The notes: generated from the sequence alone by a model not told the origin. Positions 8,603 through 17,347 are shown, counted from the first letter of the stretch. The stretch: 64,000 nt of DNA from JAVKFY01 sp040223615 (GCA_040223615.1 JAVKFY010000031.1:1-64000), one strand, 5' to 3'. Translations and numbers: made by a program.

Positions 8603-11547
8603 AGCTCAAGTTCGACCCCTCGCTTCAGTACCAGCAGGACGCGGTTGACGCGATCGTCGGCGTCTTCGACGGGCAGCCGTACGTGCAGACCGGCGCGATG
8701 GCTTTTCAGTCGCTTCAGATCGGCGGCCTGTTTCAGACAGAGCTGGGCATGGGCAACCGCCTCATGCTGCCCGAGGATGAAATCTTCAAGAACGTGCAGC
8801 GCATTCAGGAGGGCAATGCGATCGAGAAGGTCGCGGCCCTTCAGGGGCGCGAGTTCTCCATCGAGATGGAGACCGGCACCGGCAAGACATACGTCTACCT
8901 GCGCACCATCTTCGAGCTGAACAAGGTCTACGGCTTCAAGAAGTTCATCATCGTTGTGCCAAGCGTCGCCATCCGCGAGGGCGTGCTCAAAAGCATCGAC
9001 GTGATGAAGGACCACTTCCAGACCTTGTACGACAAGGCACCCTTCGATCACTTCGTCTACGACTCCAGGCGTCTCGGGAAAGTCCGGCAGTTCGCCACGA
9101 GCAACCAAATCCAGATCATGGTCATCAACATCCAGTCCTTCCAGAAGGATGTTGCCGACAAGGATCTAGCCGACATGACCGAGGATGAGCTGAAGAAGCT
9201 CAACGTGATCAACCGCGAGAACGACCGCATGTCCGGACGGCGGCCGATCGAGTTCATTCAGGCTGCCGCGCCGATCGTTATCATCGACGAGCCGCAGAGC
9301 GTGGACAACACCGAGAAGTCCCGACGCGCAATCGGCAACCTGCATCCGATGGCGACGCTGCGTTACAGCGCGACGCACCGCAACCCGTACAATCTGGTCT
9401 ATAAGCTGGACCCCATCCGGGCTTACGACCTGCGGCTGGTGAAGCGCATCGAGGTCGCGTCCATCCGCTCGGACGACAACTTCAACGACGCTTACGTCAA
9501 GCTGCTGAAAACGGACAACAAGAACGGAATCAAGGCGCAGGTCGAGATTCACAAAGAGGGGCCGACTGGCCCGAAGGCGTCCAAGCTGTGGGTGAAGCAG
9601 GGCGATGACCTGTATGTGAAGTCAGGCGACCGGGAGGCGTACCGGAATGGCTACATCGTCCAGAACATCGATTGCACCCCAGGCTCGGAGTACATCGAGT
9701 TCAACCAGGGGCGTTTCCTTGAGCTGGGCCAGGAGGTCGGCGGCCTTGGTGACGACATCATGCGGGCGCAGGTGCATGAGGCGGTGGAGCAGCACCTCAA
9801 GAAGGAGCGTGCCCTGAAGGGCAAGGGGATCAAGGTCCTCTCGCTCTTCTTCATCGACCGCGTGGCGAACTACCGCATCTACAACGACGACGGCACCACG
9901 AGCCTCGGCAAGATCGGCCAGTGGTTCGAGGAGGCATACCGGGAACTTACCGCCAAGCCGATCTACAAGGGCCTCATCCCCTTCGACGTGGCGGACGTCC
10001 ATGACGGCTACTTCTCGCAGGACAGGTCCGGCCAGGACAAGGACACACGCGGCAACACAGCTGCGGACGAGGACACCTACAGCCTCATCATGCGAGAGAA
10101 GGAGAAGCTGCTCGATCCGGACGTGGCCTTGCGCTTCATCTTCTCGCACTCGGCGCTACGCGAGGGCTGGGACAACCCCAACGTCTTCCAGATATGCACG
10201 CTGAACGAGACGCAGTCGGTCGAGAAGAAGCGCCAGGAGATCGGCCGGGGCCTGCGGCTCCCGGTGGATCGCAATGGCGAGCGCGTCCATGACGAGACGG
10301 TCAACCGCCTGACCGTCATCGCCAACGAGTCATATGACGAGTTCGCCCGCACGCTTCAGACCGAGTTCGAGGAAGACTTCGGCATCCAATTCGGCAAGGT
10401 CGACAAGATCGCCTTCGCGAAGCTGGTCCGCACGGCTTCGGACGGCACGGAGGCGGAGCTAGGCCAGGAGGTGTCCGGCCGCATCTGGGATGCGCTGGTC
10501 TCGGAAGGGTATCTCAATGCCGACGGCGACATCCTCGACAAGTTCGATCCCAAGAATCCGCACTTCGACCTGAAGATGCCTGATGAGTTCCTGGACCTGA
10601 AGGCCGAGATCATCGACGAGGTGAACAGGAAGGTCTTCAAGAGCCGCATCGTGAACGCACGGGAGAGGCGCGAGCTGAAGTTCCGCAAGGAGGTTCAGCT
10701 CAGCGATGACTTCGTGGCCCTGTGGGACCGCATCAAGCATCGGACCCGCTACCGCGTCACCTTCGAGACTGCGGACCTGATCACGCGCGCGCTTGCCCGG
10801 ATCAAGCAGATCGAGCAGATCAAGGCTCCCCGCGTGGCGACCACCGTGGTCGAAGTGGACATCACCGATGCCGGTGTGTCGGCGGACCGGCAGATTGCGA
10901 CCCGCGTCCGCGACGTGGAGCCGGTGACGGTGCTGCCGGACATCCTCGCCTACCTCCAGAAGGAGACGGAACTCACGCGGCACACGCTTGCGGAGATACT
11001 CAAGCGCTCCGGGCGTCTCAACGAGTTCAAGGTCAATCCGCAGGCGTTCATGGCGGCTGTCGCCAAGGAGATTTCCAGAGCACTGCACGACCTGATGCTG
11101 GAGGGGATCAAGTACGAGAAGGTTGCCGGACAACATTGGGAGATGAGCCGCATCGAGCAGGATGCGGAAGACGGCATCGTCCGCTACCTGAGCAATCTCT
11201 ATGAGGTACAGAACCGCGACAAATGTCTGTTTGACGCCGTTGAGTACGAGTCCGAGGTGGAGAAGCAGTTTGCTCGCGACCTCGACAGCAACGCGGACGT
11301 GAAGCTTTTCGTCAAGTTGCCGTCATGGTTCAAGATCGATACGCCGATCGGCCCCTACAACCCGGACTGGGCCTTCGTCACGGAGCGGGAACAGAAGCTC
11401 TATTTCGTGCGGGAGACCAAGAGCACACTCGATTCCGAAGAGAGGCGCTCCAAGGAGAACCAGAAGATCGCGTGCGGGCGCAAGCACTTCGGCTCGCTTG
11501 GCGTGGACTACGACGTGGTGACCTCTCTGGCCGAGGTTCCGATCTAA
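8599..11547 (+). CDS. Type III restriction enzyme Res-like helicase-nuclease
   Basis: A 982-aa superfamily 2 helicase with a C-terminal endonuclease domain. The Walker A motif TGTGKT is at residues 92-97. The Walker B box is DEPQ (in IIDEPQSVDN), typical of Res, and the late motif QEIGRGLRLP is present. The C-terminal segment contains NPDWAF and, further on, RETKS, the PD...ExK nuclease core. The ATG at 8599 overlaps the preceding stop (ATGA), so I prefer it to an upstream in-frame start at 8548. Res would translocate and cleave DNA with the Mod encoded upstream. It is the last gene of the operon; an AT-rich tail and the tRNA-Leu fragment follow. Confidence 0.92.
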   Translation: MKLKFDPSLQYQQDAVDAIVGVFDGQPYVQTGAMAFQSLQIGGLFQTELGMGNRLMLPEDEIFKNVQRIQEGNAIEKVAALQGREFSIEMETGTGKTYVYLRTIFELNKVYGFKKFIIVVPSVAIREGVLKSIDVMKDHFQTLYDKAPFDHFVYDSRRLGKVRQFATSNQIQIMVINIQSFQKDVADKDLADMTEDELKKLNVINRENDRMSGRRPIEFIQAAAPIVIIDEPQSVDNTEKSRRAIGNLHPMATLRYSATHRNPYNLVYKLDPIRAYDLRLVKRIEVASIRSDDNFNDAYVKLLKTDNKNGIKAQVEIHKEGPTGPKASKLWVKQGDDLYVKSGDREAYRNGYIVQNIDCTPGSEYIEFNQGRFLELGQEVGGLGDDIMRAQVHEAVEQHLKKERALKGKGIKVLSLFFIDRVANYRIYNDDGTTSLGKIGQWFEEAYRELTAKPIYKGLIPFDVADVHDGYFSQDRSGQDKDTRGNTAADEDTYSLIMREKEKLLDPDVALRFIFSHSALREGWDNPNVFQICTLNETQSVEKKRQEIGRGLRLPVDRNGERVHDETVNRLTVIANESYDEFARTLQTEFEEDFGIQFGKVDKIAFAKLVRTASDGTEAELGQEVSGRIWDALVSEGYLNADGDILDKFDPKNPHFDLKMPDEFLDLKAEIIDEVNRKVFKSRIVNARERRELKFRKEVQLSDDFVALWDRIKHRTRYRVTFETADLITRALARIKQIEQIKAPRVATTVVEVDITDAGVSADRQIATRVRDVEPVTVLPDILAYLQKETELTRHTLAEILKRSGRLNEFKVNPQAFMAAVAKEISRALHDLMLEGIKYEKVAGQHWEMSRIEQDAEDGIVRYLSNLYEVQNRDKCLFDAVEYESEVEKQFARDLDSNADVKLFVKLPSWFKIDTPIGPYNPDWAFVTEREQKLYFVRETKSTLDSEERRSKENQKIACGRKHFGSLGVDYDVVTSLAEVPI

Positions 11548-11627
11548 GCTTGATACACAATTTCTTACACACTATTGCATATACAGCAAAAATGTACAGC
11601 AAAAACAATATCTTAGAGATTTTCTAT
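11548..11627. other. AT-rich right end of the island
   Basis: About 80 bp of strongly AT-rich sequence between the res stop codon and the tRNA-Leu fragment. No gene is visible. It contains a short repeated ACAGCAAAAA word (at about 11583 and 11596). This is a likely arm-binding or accessory region next to the attachment site. Confidence 0.4.
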
Positions 11628-11687
11628 AGGGACTTAAAATCCCTCGGGGGCGACCCCGTGCCGGTTCGAGTCCGGCAGCCCGGACCA
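11628..11687 (+). repeat. attR: 3' fragment of tRNA-Leu(UAA)
   Basis: The 60 nt reproduce the 3' half of a leucine tRNA: anticodon stem AGGGA/TCCCT around loop CTTAAAA (anticodon TAA at 11635-11637), the long variable arm typical of class II tRNAs, the T-arm with TTCGAGT, the 3' acceptor strand, discriminator A and encoded CCA. The D-arm and 5' acceptor strand are absent and AT-rich island DNA precedes it, so this is not a functional tRNA gene. It matches the duplicated 3' end left when a tyrosine integrase inserts an element into a tRNA gene. The intact copy should lie to the left, outside the window. Confidence 0.85.
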
Positions 11688-11709
11688 ACCTCACATCGCG
11701 GCGCCGGCG

Positions 11710-12507
11710 CTACAGCGTCTCCACCAGCTTGCGCATGCCTTCGCCGATGCGGGTCAGGGCGGCCTTGTAGATGAACCGGTCCCAGCCGATGCAGAAGTGG
11801 CGCACGCCGAGGTCGACGTAGCGCTTGGCCTGCTCCACCTCGCCGATCTCGATGCGTGGCGCCACGCCATGCTCGATGCACTTGGCGATCACCAGTTCCT
11901 CGAACGGACGGATCTCGGGCCGGTGCATCAGACCGAGGTCGCCGCGCGACAGGCCGAAGTCGGCCGGTCCCCACTGCGTCATGTCGACGCCGCGCGCCCG
12001 CGCCGCCTCCAGCACGGCGTCGATATTCTCCACCGCCGCGTTCTTCTCGATCATGATCGCGAAGACCACGCCCTGCAGGCTGTCGAGATAGGCGTCCGGC
12101 TCGTAGCCGGCCAGCGCCGGCCGGCGCAGCTTCAGGCCCATGTGCCCGCCGCTGCCCGGCAGGTCGGCGCGCAGGCAGCGGTGGCATTCGTCGACGTCGG
12201 CCGGCGTGCGGATGTCGGTGAACAGCACCGCCTGGAAGCCGGCGCCGATCGCGGCCTGCGCCCAGAAGCCCTATGCCTCCTGGTCGAGCTTGATCATCAG
12301 CGGCAGGTTGCCGCACTGGCCGGCGCGCGCCAGGTGGTAGAGCCGCTCCATCTCCACGGTGGAATACTCGGCGCAGAACTCGCCGTAGTCGAACAAGCCC
12401 GTATCGCCGATCAGCTCGGGGATGTCCGGGTCCGACGACAGGAAATGCGTCCCGATCGTCGGCTTGCCGGCAGCGAAGGTCTCGCGAAAGCCGTTGTTGA
12501 GCATCAT
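11710..12507 (-). pseudogene. HpcH/HpaI aldolase family gene interrupted by an in-frame TAG
   Basis: The 265-codon frame reads as a 2-keto-3-deoxy-sugar-acid aldolase / citrate-lyase-beta-like TIM barrel (opening with NNGFRETFAAGK; TDIRTPAD and FAIMIEKNAA further on). These enzymes cleave or form C-C bonds with pyruvate or acetyl-CoA-like substrates using a metal. Codon 79 is TAG (12271-12273), directly after MIKLDQEA; the same frame resumes with GFWAQAAIGAGFQ and stays open to 11710. No frameshift is needed. The gene is therefore broken, suppressed or carries a sequencing error. The probable start is ATG 12507. It lies 14 nt after a Rid-like gene on the same strand, so both were probably one operon. 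Confidence 0.75.
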
Positions 12508-12521
12508 CGGTGCGGCCCTCT

Positions 12522-13274
12522 CTACAGCACGTATTCGATCGGGACGCCGCGCACGTCCATCTCGTAGTCGAGCCCCGCCACCGGCGGGCGCGCGAAATAC
12601 CAGGTGAGGCCGGGCCCGGCGGCGCCGCGGCGGACGATCTCGTCGGCCAGGAACGGGTGCAGGTCGAACACGGTATAGACCTGCGTCGTCGTCGAGTCGG
12701 CCCAGCCGAAGTCGAGCGCACCCATGCGCTGTTCCATCACGCCCAGCACGTGGCGCGCCTTGTCGGCCATCGCGTCCGCCGACTGTTCGCCGAGCCGGAC
12801 GATGCGCTCGGCATAGGGACCGGGGCCCTCGTTGGCCTCGCCCGAGCCGGCGATGACGAAGCTCTTGGGCCCATCGGCGTCGGCCGGCACGGTGTAGCTG
12901 AAGGCCTCGAAACAGGGTTCCGTCGGCGCGTCGATCTCCGGGCAGACGTTGGAGCGGGCGACCGGGTTCTCCTCGTCGCGAAAGATGCCCCAGCGTTCCA
13001 GCGTGCCGACATAGACGCGGTTGAAGGCGATGAAGCCGGCATCGTCGAACGGCGCCGGCGAACGTAGCTCGCAGGCGCAGAACGCTGTCGTCGGCCGGCC
13101 GCGCGCCGCCAGGTGAGCTTCGATCATGCGAAAGCCCTCCTCGATCGGCGGGCGCCGCGCGAATCGTACGCGTTCGATGCGATAGCCGGGCAGGGCCGCG
13201 ACGCCGCCGGAATATTGAAATGGGCCCCGGACATACCGATAGCCGCCTGGCTCGAAGTTTGCCGTCTCCAGCAT
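12522..13274 (-). CDS. RidA/YjgF-like hypothetical protein
   Basis: A 250-aa protein with start ATG at 13274 preceded by AAGGACGG. Segments such as FCACELRSPAPF, FIAFNRVYVGTLERWGIF and ENPVARSNVCPEI recall the Rid (YjgF/UK114) fold, where a strand is followed by FxxxNxVY and (P)ARSxV. It is longer than a single Rid domain (about 130 aa), so it may hold two domains or an extension. Rid proteins hydrolyse reactive enamine/imine intermediates made by PLP enzymes, and a class III aminotransferase starts divergently 119 bp away. The family assignment is tentative. Confidence 0.5.
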   Translation of the reverse strand: MLETANFEPGGYRYVRGPFQYSGGVAALPGYRIERVRFARRPPIEEGFRMIEAHLAARGRPTTAFCACELRSPAPFDDAGFIAFNRVYVGTLERWGIFRDEENPVARSNVCPEIDAPTEPCFEAFSYTVPADADGPKSFVIAGSGEANEGPGPYAERIVRLGEQSADAMADKARHVLGVMEQRMGALDFGWADSTTTQVYTVFDLHPFLADEIVRRGAAGPGLTWYFARPPVAGLDYEMDVRGVPIEYVL

Positions 13275-13392
13275 CCCGCCGTCCTTCCGTGCTGATGTAC
13301 CTGGATGCGAAGTCTAGACCATCCGGCACCGCTCGATTGACAGCGGAATTGCAACCCGCCCTAGACTGCGGCGGCGATGAGGAGCTGATGTC

Positions 13393-14775
13393 ATGCAAGA
13401 CGGTGCCAACCTGCCCGACCTGGAGCAGGCGCGAGCAGATGCGGCGGCGCATTTCTGGCCGCACGCGCAGCAGGCGGGAAACATATCGAGCGATTCCGGC
13501 GTGCAGCTCGTCACCCGGGGCAAGGGCGTCTGGGTCGAGGACGCGTCTGGCGAACGCTGGTTCGACACGCTCTCCGGGCTGTGGCTGGTGAATGTCGGCC
13601 ACGGCCGGCGCGAGATCGCCGACGCCGCCTACCGCCAGATGCTGGAGCTGAGCTTCTCGCCGAACGACACGGTGGCGCCGGCGACCGCCGCGCTGTCGGC
13701 CAAGCTGGCGCAGCTCTCGCAGGACGAGCGCTCGCGGGTCTACTTCACCAGCGGCGGTTCGGAGGCCAACGAGACGGCGTTGAAGATCGCCAAGAACTAC
13801 TACCACCTGAAGGGTGAGCCGACGCGATGGAAGGTGCTGAGCCGGCGCGGCTCCTACCACGGCGCCACCCTGGCCTGCACCAGCCTCGGCCGCGGCGGGC
13901 CGGGCGGCGGCAACGTGCCGGCGCAGTTCGGCCCGCTGGTTCCCGGCAACATCCACGTGGCGCAGCCGGCATCCTACCGGTGCCACATGTGCTCTGGTGA
14001 GTGCAGCCTGGAATGCGCCCGTGACGTGGAGCGCGCGATCCTGCACGAGGGCCCGTCGACGGTGGCGGCCTTCATCGGCGAACCGATCTCCGCCGCCGCC
14101 GGCATCCACGTGCCGCACCCCGACTACTGGCCGACCGTCCGCGAGATCTGCGACCGGCACGGCGTGCTGCTGATCGCCGACGAGGTGATCACCGGCTTCG
14201 GGCGCACCGGCAAGATGTTCGCGATGGAGCACTGGGGCGTGAAGCCGGACATCTTCACCATCGCCAAGGGCCTGACCAGCGGCTACCTGCCGATTGGCGC
14301 GGCGGTCACCAGCGGCCGCGTCGCCGACGCCTTCATCGGCGAGGGCGATACGACCTTCCAGCACCTGATCACCTTTGGCGGCAATCCGGCGTCGTGCGCC
14401 GCCGCGCTGGCCAACCTGGAGATCATGGAGAACGAGGACATGGCCGGCCGCTCGGCCGAGCAGGGCGCCTATCTCTTCGAGCGACTGCAGGACCTGCGCA
14501 AGCACCGCATCGTCGGCGACGTTCGCGGCGGCATGGGCCTGCTGTGCGCGCTGGAGCTGGTCAAGGACCGCGACACCCGCGAGCAGTTCCCCAAGGAGGC
14601 GAAGCTCGACAAGCTGGCCTCGCGGGTGATGCGCGAGAACCGCATGCTCGGCCGCGCCGGCCACATCATCCCGATCGCGCCGCCGCTTTGCATCACCCGC
14701 GAAGAGATCGACGAGGCCGTCAAGCGCCTGGACGCGGTCGTCGCCAAGCTCGGTCAGATACTGTCCGTGACCTGA
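13393..14775 (+). CDS. PLP-dependent class III aminotransferase
   Basis: A 460-aa fold-type I aminotransferase, probably of the omega-amino acid/pyruvate or aspartate aminotransferase group. Visible features are FTSGGSEANETALK (PLP phosphate binding), SYHGAT, DEVITGFGRTGK (the PLP-binding aspartate) and the Schiff-base lysine K292 in TIAKGLTSG. Substrates are likely omega-amines or beta-amino acids with pyruvate as acceptor. Residues near 198-210 contain a dense cluster, CHMCSGECSLEC, where many relatives have one or two cysteines. The gene is divergent from the Rid-like gene and ends 7 nt before a convergent small ORF. Confidence 0.9.
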   Translation: MQDGANLPDLEQARADAAAHFWPHAQQAGNISSDSGVQLVTRGKGVWVEDASGERWFDTLSGLWLVNVGHGRREIADAAYRQMLELSFSPNDTVAPATAALSAKLAQLSQDERSRVYFTSGGSEANETALKIAKNYYHLKGEPTRWKVLSRRGSYHGATLACTSLGRGGPGGGNVPAQFGPLVPGNIHVAQPASYRCHMCSGECSLECARDVERAILHEGPSTVAAFIGEPISAAAGIHVPHPDYWPTVREICDRHGVLLIADEVITGFGRTGKMFAMEHWGVKPDIFTIAKGLTSGYLPIGAAVTSGRVADAFIGEGDTTFQHLITFGGNPASCAAALANLEIMENEDMAGRSAEQGAYLFERLQDLRKHRIVGDVRGGMGLLCALELVKDRDTREQFPKEAKLDKLASRVMRENRMLGRAGHIIPIAPPLCITREEIDEAVKRLDAVVAKLGQILSVT

Positions 14776-14782
14776 CCGCGAG

Positions 14783-14959
14783 CTACGCTGGCGCGCCGTC
14801 CGCCTCGCGCCGCGGGTGGCGCTTGCCCTCCAGGCCGGCGGCGAGCTGCTTGGCGGTCCAGCCGAGGCGGCCGTGGCGGATGTTGCCGTTGCGCACGATC
14901 GCCTCGTCCGCGAACGGCCGGACATCCTCGATGATGGCGATACGCATGTTCCGCGTCAT
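14783..14959 (-). CDS. Small hypothetical protein, 58 aa
   Basis: A short ORF (ATG 14959, alternative ATG 14947) reading MTRNMRIAIIEDV, then NGNIRHGRLGWTAKQLAAGLEGKRHPR. Its composition is protein-like: an amphipathic opening and a basic tail. It fills the gap between the aminotransferase and the pirin gene on the opposite strand. I do not recognise the family and cannot exclude that it is non-coding; conservation in relatives would decide. Confidence 0.4.
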   Translation of the reverse strand: MTRNMRIAIIEDVRPFADEAIVRNGNIRHGRLGWTAKQLAAGLEGKRHPRREADGAPA

Positions 14960-15076
14960 GACTGCCTACGCGGCAAAAAATAGGGCGTGAGGGGCGGGCG
15001 CTATTTCTCGCCGCGCCCGACCGGTGCGCAACGATGCCGGTTCGCGTATAGGCTGGCACCGCAGCCGGTATTGGAG

Positions 15077-15952
15077 ATGACCGAAGCGATGGACCGTCAG
15101 GTAGAGCGCATTGTCAGCGCGCACCAGCAACGAGAGGGCGCCGGGTTTCTGGTCCGCCGGCCGGTGCCGACGCAGGGGCTCGACCAGGTTGACCCGATCC
15201 TCATGGTCGATGAGGTGGGCCCGGTCGACTACGCCCCCGGCGAAGCGATCGGTGCGCCCGATCACCCCCATCGTGGCTTTCAGACGGTGTCCTACGTGCT
15301 CGCCGGCGAAAAGCTGCATGAGGATTCGACCGGCAAGACTCAGCTCATCGGCCCGGGCGACGTACAATGGATGACGGCCGGCGCCGGCATCGTGCATTCG
15401 GAACTGCCGTCGCCGGCAATGCGCGAGCGCGGCGGGCGGACGCACAGCTTCCAGATCTGGGTGAACCTGCCGGCCCGGCACAAGTTCGAGACACCGGGCT
15501 ACCAGTACGTCCAGCGCGACCAGATTCCCGTTGCAAGCAGTCCGGACGACGCCATCGTGGTCACCGTCATTGCCGGCGAAGCCTTCGGCGTCGACGCCGC
15601 CGTCGCCACCTACACGCCGATCGTGCTGCAGGACTGGTGCGTGCGGCCGGGTGGGCGCGGGCAAGCGGGCTTCGAGCCGTCGTTCAACCTGGCGGCCTAC
15701 GTGTTCGACGGCGAGGTCGCGCTTGGCCCGGACGGCATGTCGGTCCAGCGCGGCCAGATGGCACTGCTTGGTGCCGGCACGCAGGTGACCGTGGCAAGCG
15801 ACACCGGCGGAAGATTCCTCCTGCTGGGCGGCGAGCCGATCGACGAGCCGGTGGCCCGCTACGGCCCCTTCGTGATGAACACGCGCGACGAGCTGGTCGC
15901 GGCCGTCGGCGACTACCAGTCCGGGCGCATGGGTGTCATCGAACGCGCCTGA
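15077..15952 (+). CDS. Pirin family protein
   Basis: A 291-aa bicupin. DHPHRGFQTVSYVL and, further on, WMTAGAGIVHSE are the pirin N-terminal cupin signatures, whose His and Glu residues bind a metal. Pirins are metal-dependent; some act as quercetin dioxygenases and others as redox-sensing regulators, so the physiological role is open. I chose ATG 15077 because GGAG precedes it closely and pirin homology begins there; the frame is open further upstream. The stop lies 10 bp from the convergent CoA transferase subunit B. Confidence 0.88.
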   Translation: MTEAMDRQVERIVSAHQQREGAGFLVRRPVPTQGLDQVDPILMVDEVGPVDYAPGEAIGAPDHPHRGFQTVSYVLAGEKLHEDSTGKTQLIGPGDVQWMTAGAGIVHSELPSPAMRERGGRTHSFQIWVNLPARHKFETPGYQYVQRDQIPVASSPDDAIVVTVIAGEAFGVDAAVATYTPIVLQDWCVRPGGRGQAGFEPSFNLAAYVFDGEVALGPDGMSVQRGQMALLGAGTQVTVASDTGGRFLLLGGEPIDEPVARYGPFVMNTRDELVAAVGDYQSGRMGVIERA

Positions 15953-15962
15953 CGCGCTTCGT

Positions 15963-16634
15963 TCAGGGCGTGTGGATCGTCGCGCCGGTCCGTGCCCGCA
16001 AATCTTCCAGCGACAGGCCTTCGACCGCCTCGACGAGTTGGAAGCCACCGTCGACGACGTCCAGTACCGCCAGATCGGTATAGACCCGCTTCACCACCCC
16101 GCGCGCCGTGGCCGGGTAGGTGAGGCGGTCGACCAGCTTCGGCGCGCCGTCCTTGGTCGTGTGGGTCATCATCACGAAGATGCGCTTGGCGCCCGCGGCC
16201 AGGTCCATGGCGCCGCCGACGCCCGGCACGTCGTCCGTCTTTCCGGTCGACCAGTTCGCCAGGTCGCCATTCTCGGCCACCTGGTAGGCGCCCAGCACGC
16301 ACAGGTCGATGTGGCCGCCTCGGATCATCGCGAACGAGTCCGCGTGGTGAAAGAAGCTGCCGCCGTCCTTCAGCGTGACCGGCTTCTTGCCGGCATTGAT
16401 CAGGTCGTGGTCGATATCGGCGTCGGCCGGCGTCGGCCCGAAACCGAGAATGCCGTTCTCGCTGTGCAGCACCACTTCGCGCTCGGACGGGACGTGGTTG
16501 GCGACCTTCTCCGGCTGGCCGATGCCGAGGTTGACGTAGAAGCCGTCGGGAATGTCCTGGGCGATGCGGGCGGCGATCTCGTCGGGCGTCCGGCGCACCG
16601 AGTTGTGCCCCTGGCCGGTTGCGTTGTCGGTCAT
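15963..16634 (-). CDS. CoA transferase subunit B (family I, 3-oxoacid/3-oxoadipate type)
   Basis: A 223-aa beta subunit of a family I CoA transferase. The SENGILGFGP motif contains the catalytic glutamate that forms the glutamyl-CoA thioester; GIGQPEKVANHVP and GGAMDLAAGAKR are family signatures. It transfers CoA from succinyl- or acetyl-CoA to a 3-oxo acid. Its ATG at 16634 overlaps the stop of subunit A (ATGA), so the subunits are coupled. Whether the substrate is acetoacetate or 3-oxoadipate cannot be told from sequence by eye. Confidence 0.9.
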   Translation of the reverse strand: MTDNATGQGHNSVRRTPDEIAARIAQDIPDGFYVNLGIGQPEKVANHVPSEREVVLHSENGILGFGPTPADADIDHDLINAGKKPVTLKDGGSFFHHADSFAMIRGGHIDLCVLGAYQVAENGDLANWSTGKTDDVPGVGGAMDLAAGAKRIFVMMTHTTKDGAPKLVDRLTYPATARGVVKRVYTDLAVLDVVDGGFQLVEAVEGLSLEDLRARTGATIHTP

Positions 16635-17347
16635 GTCGGTTCCCTCCGATAGCCGCTGGCGATCAGGGCCTGTTCGTCGGCCGGTTCCGCGACGGTGACG
16701 GTGCGGCCGACGAAGATACCCGGCGTCACCACGATTTCCGGGTCGATGTCGCCGAGCCCGACGTGGCGGCGCACCTGCACGATCGAAAGGTCGGCGGCCA
16801 TGCACATGATCGGCCCGAAATTCCGCGCCGCCTTGCGATAGGTCAGGTTGCCCCAGCGGTCCGCCGTCTCCGCCTTGACCAGCGCGACGTCGGCCCGCAA
16901 GGCATGCTCCAGCACGTGCGGCCGGCCGCCGAAATCGCGTACTTCTTTTCCGTCCGCCAGCGGCGTGCCCGCGCTGGTCGGCGTGTAGAAGGCCGGCACG
17001 CCCGCGCCGGCGGCCCGGATACGCTCGGCCAGCGTGCCCTGCGGCACCAGCTCAAGTTCGATGGCACCGCGTGCGTAGAACTCGTTGAACACCACCGACT
17101 GCGAGCTTTTCGGGAACGAGCAGACGATTCTGCGCACCCGTCCGGCGTTGATCAGCGCCGCCACGCCGACATAGCCGTTGCCGGCATTGTTGGCGATGAT
17201 CGTCAGCTCCCTGGCGCCCTGGTCCAGCAGCGCGTGGATCAGGTCGGTGGGATGACCGGCCTCGCCGAAGCCGGACAGCATGACGGTCGCGCCGTCTCGG
17301 ATATCCGCGACGGCGGCCTCGATCGTGGCGATCTGCTTGTCGATCAC
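16631..17347 (-). CDS. CoA transferase subunit A
   Basis: A 238-aa alpha subunit partnering the downstream beta subunit. VMLSGFGEAGHPTDLIHAL near the N terminus is the usual CoA-binding G-loop region, and GKEVRDFGGRPHVLE and ALVKAETADRWGNL are typical family segments. The start is GTG 17347, preceded by a run of G residues and AAAGC in the divergent 17348-17473 intergenic region. The adjacent and divergent selenoprotein operon may share promoter DNA with it. Confidence 0.9.
   Translation of the reverse strand: MIDKQIATIEAAVADIRDGATVMLSGFGEAGHPTDLIHALLDQGARELTIIANNAGNGYVGVAALINAGRVRRIVCSFPKSSQSVVFNEFYARGAIELELVPQGTLAERIRAAGAGVPAFYTPTSAGTPLADGKEVRDFGGRPHVLEHALRADVALVKAETADRWGNLTYRKAARNFGPIMCMAADLSIVQVRRHVGLGDIDPEIVVTPGIFVGRTVTVAEPADEQALIASGYRREPT

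Noticed and set aside
2080..11547. DISARM or BREX system
   Set aside because: An SNF2 helicase with a methyltransferase recalls class 1 DISARM, but the DUF1998 helicase, DrmB and PLD genes are absent, and there is no BrxC/PglZ-type gene. The Res homologue points to a type III-like system.
11628..11687. A functional tRNA-Leu gene
   Set aside because: The 5' acceptor strand and the D-arm are missing, so it is an attachment-site remnant.
12271..12273. Pyrrolysine or selenocysteine at the TAG in the aldolase
   Set aside because: Selenocysteine uses UGA, and no pyl genes or suppressor tRNA are visible; aldolases of this family have no such residue.
12271..14925. A very long minus-strand ORF of 884 codons
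   Set aside because: It is largely antisense to the aminotransferase and in a different frame from the Rid-like gene; composition is Arg/Gly/Ala-rich as expected for a GC-rich shadow frame. Only its last part belongs to the aldolase.
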